From contig JAFABB010000007.1 of the NCBI GenBank assembly GCA_023426245.1, positions 186,001 through 250,000 of the forward strand: 64,000 bases of DNA. The letters run 5' to 3'. Under the pieces are notes generated by a model. The model searched no databases. It was not told the DNA's origin and saw only the letters and a list, made by a program, of their open reading frames with translations. This DNA comes from Bacillota bacterium. GTDB taxonomy: Bacteria > Bacillota > UBA4882 > UBA8346. The translations under genes and the position numbers were made by a program. This document shows positions 59,020 to 64,000 of this stretch, piece by piece (the first letter of the stretch is position 1; each line of letters begins with the position of its first letter).

Positions 59020-60294
59020 ATGACTATTGAACTCGCGCCATCCAGCTTTATTCAATCCTTTAAAAAATTACACGGTAATACCCGGGTTTCCGTAGTTTTC
59101 GAACCTCTCTGGGGGATTCCGTATTCTTTATATACCTTTTATTTCAGCCTTTATATGAAAGACCGGGGGATTAGCGATCCTCAAATCGGTTTTCTGATTG
59201 CCATCGGGTTTATTGCCTGTATAGCATTTTCGGCGGTTGCCGGCCTGATCACGGATGCAATGGGCCGCCGTAGAACAACCTTGATATTTGATCTGATTGC
59301 CTGGCCCGTCGCCATCATGATTTATTTAGTTAGTCATAATTTTTGGATGTTTGCCTTAGCCCAGGTTGTCAATAGCTTATCGAAGATTCCCGCCGTTTCC
59401 TGGAACCTGATGTTGATTGAAGACGCGGCCCCGGAACAACAGGTCGCCGCCTACAATCTGATTAATACCATCAACATTTCGGTAGGTATTCTCACACCCT
59501 TAGCCGGACTGATTGTCAAGCAGATGGGAATTCTTTCCGGAGAACGGATTTTATTGGGTTTTGCGGTTATCAGCATGACTACGATGGTACTGGGTCGAAA
59601 TTATTATTATCGGGAGACTGCGGTTGGACAACAAATTTTACACCAGCGGAATCAAGAATCCGCTGCGTCCAAAAAAAGATTGAATCTGACTTTTTTGAAG
59701 AATCTTTTCCACGAGCCTCTGGTTTTAACGGTATTATCTTGTAGTGTTCTTTTTAACGCCTATATTCCGATAGGCACTTATTCCAGTCTTTATTACGCCC
59801 CTTTTTTGACGGAAGTTCTTAAACTTGATAAATCCGCCATCGCTGTTTTGGGCGGAGTCAATGCCGCAGTCATGTTTGGCATATTTTTTCTTGTGATCCC
59901 CCGTTCGGCCAAGGTTAATCGCTATCTGCTGATGGCGGGCGGAGTTTTGTTGCAGATTGCATCCCTGGTATTATTTATTACCATCCCGGCGGGCAGCTTC
60001 AAAATTGTGTCGTTGGGAGTGGTGATTTTTGCAATCGGTTATGGCCTTTCAAAGCCCTTTATTGATGCGGTTTTGGCAGAGGCCACTTCCGGTACGGAGC
60101 GGGCAGCCGTTTTTGCCCTTCATAACACGGCAGTAGCTGCTTTTAGTGCGGTTTTCGGCTTCCTTTCGGGATTTTTATATAGCATAAACCCTGCGCTGCT
60201 CTACATGTTGTCTATCGGGATACTGACTGTCTGTACAGGCATACTCATTGGGTTGGGATTGTCAAGAACAACCACGAAGCTAAGGAGAAATTGA
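59020..60294 (+). CDS. MFS transporter
   Basis: 424 aa from ATG 59020 (GAGGAG seven bases upstream), about 12 helices. The short loop GLITDAMGRRRTTLIFDLIA matches the MFS motif between helices 2 and 3 (G-x-x-x-D-x-x-G-R-R). Substrate unknown; gene order suggests a sugar or sugar derivative. Ends within the start of the next gene (TTGA overlap). Confidence 0.88.
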   Translation: MTIELAPSSFIQSFKKLHGNTRVSVVFEPLWGIPYSLYTFYFSLYMKDRGISDPQIGFLIAIGFIACIAFSAVAGLITDAMGRRRTTLIFDLIAWPVAIMIYLVSHNFWMFALAQVVNSLSKIPAVSWNLMLIEDAAPEQQVAAYNLINTINISVGILTPLAGLIVKQMGILSGERILLGFAVISMTTMVLGRNYYYRETAVGQQILHQRNQESAASKKRLNLTFLKNLFHEPLVLTVLSCSVLFNAYIPIGTYSSLYYAPFLTEVLKLDKSAIAVLGGVNAAVMFGIFFLVIPRSAKVNRYLLMAGGVLLQIASLVLFITIPAGSFKIVSLGVVIFAIGYGLSKPFIDAVLAEATSGTERAAVFALHNTAVAAFSAVFGFLSGFLYSINPALLYMLSIGILTVCTGILIGLGLSRTTTKLRRN

Positions 60295-61553
60295 GACAAA
60301 AAATGAAACGAAAACAAATACTCGCTATCTTGCTGACAATGTCGGTTTTAACTGGGATTTTCACCACTCAAAGTTATGCGCAAGGTCTTGAAGAACAAGG
60401 AACCCTCTCTCCTGTCAACGAAGGGAACATTTCCGCCCAGCTCGATCAAATGTACGGATGGCAGAGTTTCGCACAGAATTTAGAGCTTGAATATACAACC
60501 ATTCAGGGAGAAAAGGCTGCCGGCTTTCATGTAAAGCCGGAATGGCGCTGGAAAAGGTTTGAAGGTGTTTTTGATTTGGCTTTTTTCCAAAATCCCTGGA
60601 ATGACGATAAGTGGCAATGGGGAATGCCAAGGCCCGGCATCATCCCGGATCTCCCTAATTTTATCGACAGTTTTGCATATCAGGGCGATTGCCTGCAACT
60701 TCAGTATCAAAAAATAGAAGATATCGACTATGGTTACGGGTTACTCATTAACGATTACCATCCTTTTAACCCGTATCGTGGTTTTTTATTGAATGGAACC
60801 CCTAGTGAGACGACTCATTTGAGTTATGTTGCCTTCGGTGAAATATTTTACTGGGCTCCTTTTGAGAAAAATGATTATGCCAGTTTACAAGCATTACGTA
60901 TCGATCAGTCTGTAACAACGGCCGGACTTCACTGGCAGCTGGGGTTGACGGGTATTCGCGACGGTTACGACGGTTTGTCCTCCCGTCAATTTCCAACGGA
61001 AGGGCTTTCTTACGATCTTAGTTTAAACAATGTGATTTGGTGCGCTCCGTTTTGGGAATCAGCCAGGTTTACCAATTATGGAAAAGCCGATATGTTTGGC
61101 GTTAAGGGAAGGCTCGGATTGGTCAGTTATCAGATCGGCGAATTCTACACCCAAGGAAAGTTTGTCGCCAACTACTTTGGCGGAAGATATGAGGATTTGA
61201 AATGGAACTCTTACAATGATCTTGGAAAAGCCGGGCTCCTTTCCCTGGATAGTGTCGATGCCGCATCCCGGAACGGTACCATGGCCCAATTGTGGCTCGA
61301 AGTTAACCCGTGGCTTAATTTGAGCGCTCTGTATATCGATGATATTGAAAGTCCGATGGCTTACCGCTTTAAAGGAAAGATTGAGCGGTTGGGCTTGGAG
61401 TATGGTTTTTCACTTTATGACCAAAAAAGGAATGTTTATAATTATGATTGGTTTATTAAGGATGATGACGGCTCTTGGAGTTATCTCTGTCATTATTACC
61501 GGGATTTGGACGGCAAATCCCGCTATGATTTTGAACTGGGATATAAGTTTTAG
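60291..61553 (+). CDS. Outer-membrane beta-barrel-like protein
   Basis: 420 aa; start TTG 60291 overlaps the MFS stop, or ATG 60303 (416 aa). Signal peptide (KQILAILLTMSVLTGIFTTQ, then SYAQG). The rest is rich in alternating aromatic and polar residues (LEYTTIQGEKAAGFHVKPEW, FNPYRGFLLNGTPSETTHLS). It ends in SRYDFELGYKF, with Phe as last residue, the hallmark of BAM-inserted barrels. A porin or sugar channel coupled to the MFS gene. Family not named. Confidence 0.75.
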   Translation: MRQKMKRKQILAILLTMSVLTGIFTTQSYAQGLEEQGTLSPVNEGNISAQLDQMYGWQSFAQNLELEYTTIQGEKAAGFHVKPEWRWKRFEGVFDLAFFQNPWNDDKWQWGMPRPGIIPDLPNFIDSFAYQGDCLQLQYQKIEDIDYGYGLLINDYHPFNPYRGFLLNGTPSETTHLSYVAFGEIFYWAPFEKNDYASLQALRIDQSVTTAGLHWQLGLTGIRDGYDGLSSRQFPTEGLSYDLSLNNVIWCAPFWESARFTNYGKADMFGVKGRLGLVSYQIGEFYTQGKFVANYFGGRYEDLKWNSYNDLGKAGLLSLDSVDAASRNGTMAQLWLEVNPWLNLSALYIDDIESPMAYRFKGKIERLGLEYGFSLYDQKRNVYNYDWFIKDDDGSWSYLCHYYRDLDGKSRYDFELGYKF

Positions 61554-61680
61554 ATCCATTTTACTCCATTTACATTATCCGTATATTCTTGCAGGAAGAT
61601 GCATATCTCTAGCGAATAGAAAAGACGAGATTTTCCAAATTTCTGTTTTGATTCGTCATAAAATTTTGGAGGCGTAAACA

Positions 61681-63030
61681 ATGGCTAGTCAAATAAAATT
61701 AGATTTATCAAAAGCAAGACCCTTTGTTGGAGAACATGAAGTAGGCATGCTTCAGGAGCAGGTTAAACTGGCCCATGAGATGCTGCATCAAAAAAACGGC
61801 CCCGGCAATGATTTTCTGGGATGGGTGGAATTGCCGGTGAGCTATGATAAGAAAGAATTCCAAGCGGTTATGAAGGCGGCCGAACAGATTCGAAAGGATT
61901 CTCAGGTGTTGGTGGTGATTGGGATCGGCGGGTCGTATCTCGGTGCGCGGGCTGCTATTGATTTACTGAACCATAGTTTCCATAATCAACTCAGTGCGGA
62001 AAAACGCAAAGGCCCCCAAATTTTATATTTAGGAAATACCATTAGTCCGACTTACACCGGGGAGTTGTTCGATCTCCTGGCGGATAAGGATTTCTCGGTT
62101 AACGTCATTTCCAAATCGGGGACAACTACCGAGCCGGCGATCGCTTTCCGTTTAATCAAAGAATTATTGGTCCAAAAATACGGAGAGGCCGGAGCGAAAA
62201 CCCGGATTTACGCGACAACCGACAAGTCCAAGGGAGCTTTGAAGAAGACCGCCATTTCCGAAGGATATACCCAATTTGTGATTCCCGATGATGTTGGGGG
62301 CAGGTATTCGGTACTGACCCCCGTCGGGTTGTTGCCGATTGCCGCCGGTGGAATCGATATTCAGGAAATGATGAACGGAGCCGCCGAAGGTTACCGGGAA
62401 TATCAGGAGACTTCTTTGGAAAAAAATCCGGCTTACCAGTATGCGGCAGCCCGGACCGCTCTTTACCGGAAAGGAAAGACCACCGAAATCATGGTCAATT
62501 ATGAACCGGGGCTGCATTACTTCGCGGAATGGTGGAAGCAATTATATGGAGAAAGCGAAGGGAAGGACCAAAAAGGCATTTTCCCGGCGGCTTGTGATTT
62601 TTCAACCGACCTTCACTCGATGGGACAGTATATTCAGGATGGGCGAAGGGATCTGTTGGAAACGGTTCTTTGGGTCGAAAAACCCCGCCGTTCGGTGATT
62701 ATTCCGGATGATCCCGCCAATATCGACGGCTTAAATTTCTTAAGCGGCAAAACCATGGAATATGTGAATCAAAAAGCGTTTGAAGGCACACTGCTAGCCC
62801 ATAACGACGGGGGAGTCCCCAATATGGTGGTAAGGATTCCCGAAATTACTCCCCACACCTTCGGGAAACTGGTCTATTTCTTCGAAAAGGCCTGTGGGAT
62901 CAGCGGCTATTTAAATGCGGTCAATCCCTTTGATCAACCCGGAGTGGAAGCTTATAAGAAAAATATGTTTGCTCTGTTGGGGAAAGCGGGTTACGAGGCG
63001 GAGAAAGCCAAATTAGAGGAGAGATTGTAA
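61681..63030 (+). CDS. pgi: Glucose-6-phosphate isomerase
   Basis: 449 aa. Interconverts glucose- and fructose-6-phosphate. Signature motifs: VVIGIGGSYLGARAAIDLLN, NVISKSGTTTEPAIAFRLIK, VGGRYSVLTPVGLLPIAAGG (catalytic region) and the C-terminal His and Lys motifs (VNPFDQPGVEAYKKNMFALL). Short PGI of the Bacillota type. RBS GGAGGCG. The 127-base gap before it (61554-61680) has nothing notable. Confidence 0.96.
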   Translation: MASQIKLDLSKARPFVGEHEVGMLQEQVKLAHEMLHQKNGPGNDFLGWVELPVSYDKKEFQAVMKAAEQIRKDSQVLVVIGIGGSYLGARAAIDLLNHSFHNQLSAEKRKGPQILYLGNTISPTYTGELFDLLADKDFSVNVISKSGTTTEPAIAFRLIKELLVQKYGEAGAKTRIYATTDKSKGALKKTAISEGYTQFVIPDDVGGRYSVLTPVGLLPIAAGGIDIQEMMNGAAEGYREYQETSLEKNPAYQYAAARTALYRKGKTTEIMVNYEPGLHYFAEWWKQLYGESEGKDQKGIFPAACDFSTDLHSMGQYIQDGRRDLLETVLWVEKPRRSVIIPDDPANIDGLNFLSGKTMEYVNQKAFEGTLLAHNDGGVPNMVVRIPEITPHTFGKLVYFFEKACGISGYLNAVNPFDQPGVEAYKKNMFALLGKAGYEAEKAKLEERL

Positions 63031-63077
63031 TCAAGATTCAATTCAACCGGAGCCTGATCAAAATTTGGGGGGAAATA

Positions 63078-63872
63078 TTGCTGTGGATTAGCTTGTATCT
63101 GTTGATGCAAGTTTTGGTTACCACCGGACAGGGCTTTGTTTATCTGCTGCAATTTATGATTTTCCGCCATCGGGAAATAAGCCCCAAGCAAATAGAGGCC
63201 ATGCTCGACCGGAATGTCTTGCCAATGTTGATAATCAGCGCCCTGTTGTCGCTTTTGATATATTGGATAGCTTTCCGGGTAAAACGAAAAAATCTCTGGA
63301 ACTATTGCCGGTTTTCAAAACCGAGAATGAGCGTTGTCCTGCTTGCCGTGGTTCTTGGTGTTTCCTTCAATTTGCTTTTTTTAACCTTTGATATGGTAAC
63401 ATCTTTTGACCAACTCTTTCCCGATTACGATCAAGTGGTGGAACCGTTGCTGGGTGGAGGTTTTGGCTTCACCCTGATGATTGCCGGAATTTTAATTCCA
63501 ATCTTTGAGGAAATCCTGTTCAGGGGGATGGTGTTTAACCGGATCAAGGCTTTTTTACCTGTCGGCATAGCCATAGGCTTGCAAGGGTTTCTTTTTGGGG
63601 CTTACCACCTGAATATTTTACAAGGGATTTATGGAATGATATTAGGTGTTTTGGCGGCCCTGGTGTATCAGTGGTTTGGGTCCCTATGGGTCCCCGTCGC
63701 GGTCCATATTGCTTTTAATTCATTCAGCATCATTATCAGCAGGATTCCCAATATTGAAATTATTTTTCAACAAGGAATTCTGCTTCTGATCGGCAGCGGG
63801 GCTTTGTTGGTTTTGACGTTATTTTCTCTGTGGCAAAGCCATCGTGCGGTTTTCAAGCTCAAATCGTTCTGA
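63078..63872 (+). CDS. CPBP-family intramembrane protease
   Basis: 264 aa from TTG 63078; a start further upstream is not ruled out because the frame is open to the pgi stop. About seven helices. Motif 1 FEEILFRGMVFNRIKAF (E-E-x3-R), motif 2 FLFGAYHLNILQGIYGMILG (F-x3-H), motif 3 VAVHIAFNSFS (H-x3-N). CAAX-like or bacteriocin-processing type enzyme; substrate unknown. Confidence 0.9.
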   Translation: MLWISLYLLMQVLVTTGQGFVYLLQFMIFRHREISPKQIEAMLDRNVLPMLIISALLSLLIYWIAFRVKRKNLWNYCRFSKPRMSVVLLAVVLGVSFNLLFLTFDMVTSFDQLFPDYDQVVEPLLGGGFGFTLMIAGILIPIFEEILFRGMVFNRIKAFLPVGIAIGLQGFLFGAYHLNILQGIYGMILGVLAALVYQWFGSLWVPVAVHIAFNSFSIIISRIPNIEIIFQQGILLLIGSGALLVLTLFSLWQSHRAVFKLKSF

Positions 63873-63893
63873 TCTTCCGAAGGCTAAACCGTT

Positions 63894-63939
63894 AAAAAAA
63901 GCGGTAACTCCAGAGCGTTGGAGGTTGCCGCTTTTTTGT
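63894..63939. terminator. Bidirectional terminator
   Basis: AGCGGTAACTCC / GGAGGTTGCCGCT with A/T runs on both sides, shared by the CPBP gene and the convergent gene at the right edge. Confidence 0.85.
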
Positions 63940-63962
63940 AGAAATACTCTTTTCGTTGGTTA

Positions 63963-64000
63963 TTAAAGAATTTTGCTTAAAAATTGTTTGGTTCTTTCGT
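63963..64000 (-). CDS. 3' end of a polar amino-acid ABC transporter ATPase (partial)
   Basis: On the minus strand the last codons read ERTKQFLSKIL and stop, the usual C-terminus of GlnQ/ArtM-type ATPases. Only 38 bases are visible, so the call rests on this short tail and on the convergent terminator. Confidence 0.55.
   Translation of the reverse strand, partial: ERTKQFLSKIL

Overview
The window reads as chromosome of a spore-forming, diderm (outer-membrane-bearing) member of the Bacillota. Sporulation is suggested by a Spo0E-family phosphatase, a SleB-like hydrolase, tiny one-helix proteins of the YjcZ kind and SigE-like -10 boxes. An outer membrane is suggested by a TolC-type channel with an HlyD adaptor and by a signal-peptide protein with a beta-barrel-like C-terminus ending in Phe. 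Such a mix is known from groups such as the Hydrogenispora/Limnochordia-type lineages, but assignment to any genus is inference. TTG starts are frequent, and Shine-Dalgarno sites are strong.

Layout. 1-16.6 kb: the end of a contractile-tail prophage or tailocin (spike, gpU, gp25, then three successive baseplate J / tail I / collar-fibre modules), a holin-amidase lysis pair, a Spo0E-like gene, a Cro-type regulator, two heavily overlapping ORFs starting two bases apart, a 21-bp palindromic repeat array, and a perfect LexA box in front of tiny ORFs. 16.8-22.7 kb: MIF-like tautomerase, PAS-GGDEF-HD-GYP protein, polysaccharide deacetylase, a two-domain SpeD-like protein and an NlpC/P60 peptidase. 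23-30.7 kb: a subtilase island with two intact cytosol-type subtilases, one subtilase that has lost its catalytic serine, a stand-alone copy of the subtilase N-terminal domain, and four tiny membrane peptides, three of them near-identical and sharing a leader hairpin and a SigE-like -10.

31-36 kb: TetR-TolC-HlyD-ABC tripartite exporter. 36-43 kb: a TPR-array membrane protein, a LysM/SleB hydrolase and a class A PBP. 43.5-46.5 kb: glutamate racemase and leuA under a leucine T-box. 46.6-50.2 kb: an agr-type quorum-sensing locus (AgrB, AgrD, three small paralogous membrane proteins and a Spo0B-type histidine kinase whose own N-terminus has only two helices). 50.4-57.8 kb: aminotransferase, tRNA-Leu(CAG), small Cys proteins, flavin reductase-like protein, ADC-like protein and short-form glucan phosphorylase. 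58-64 kb: a DeoR regulator followed by MFS transporter, outer-membrane-like protein, glucose-6-phosphate isomerase and CPBP protease, ending in the 3' tip of an amino-acid ABC ATPase gene.

How the parts work together: the first 16 kb looks like an SOS-linked tail/lysis unit whose receptor-binding end was expanded by tandem duplication. A truncated holin start lies exactly at one module junction. The middle is rich in envelope and spore functions. The agr locus and the subtilase/peptide island are the parts most likely to hold undescribed biology.
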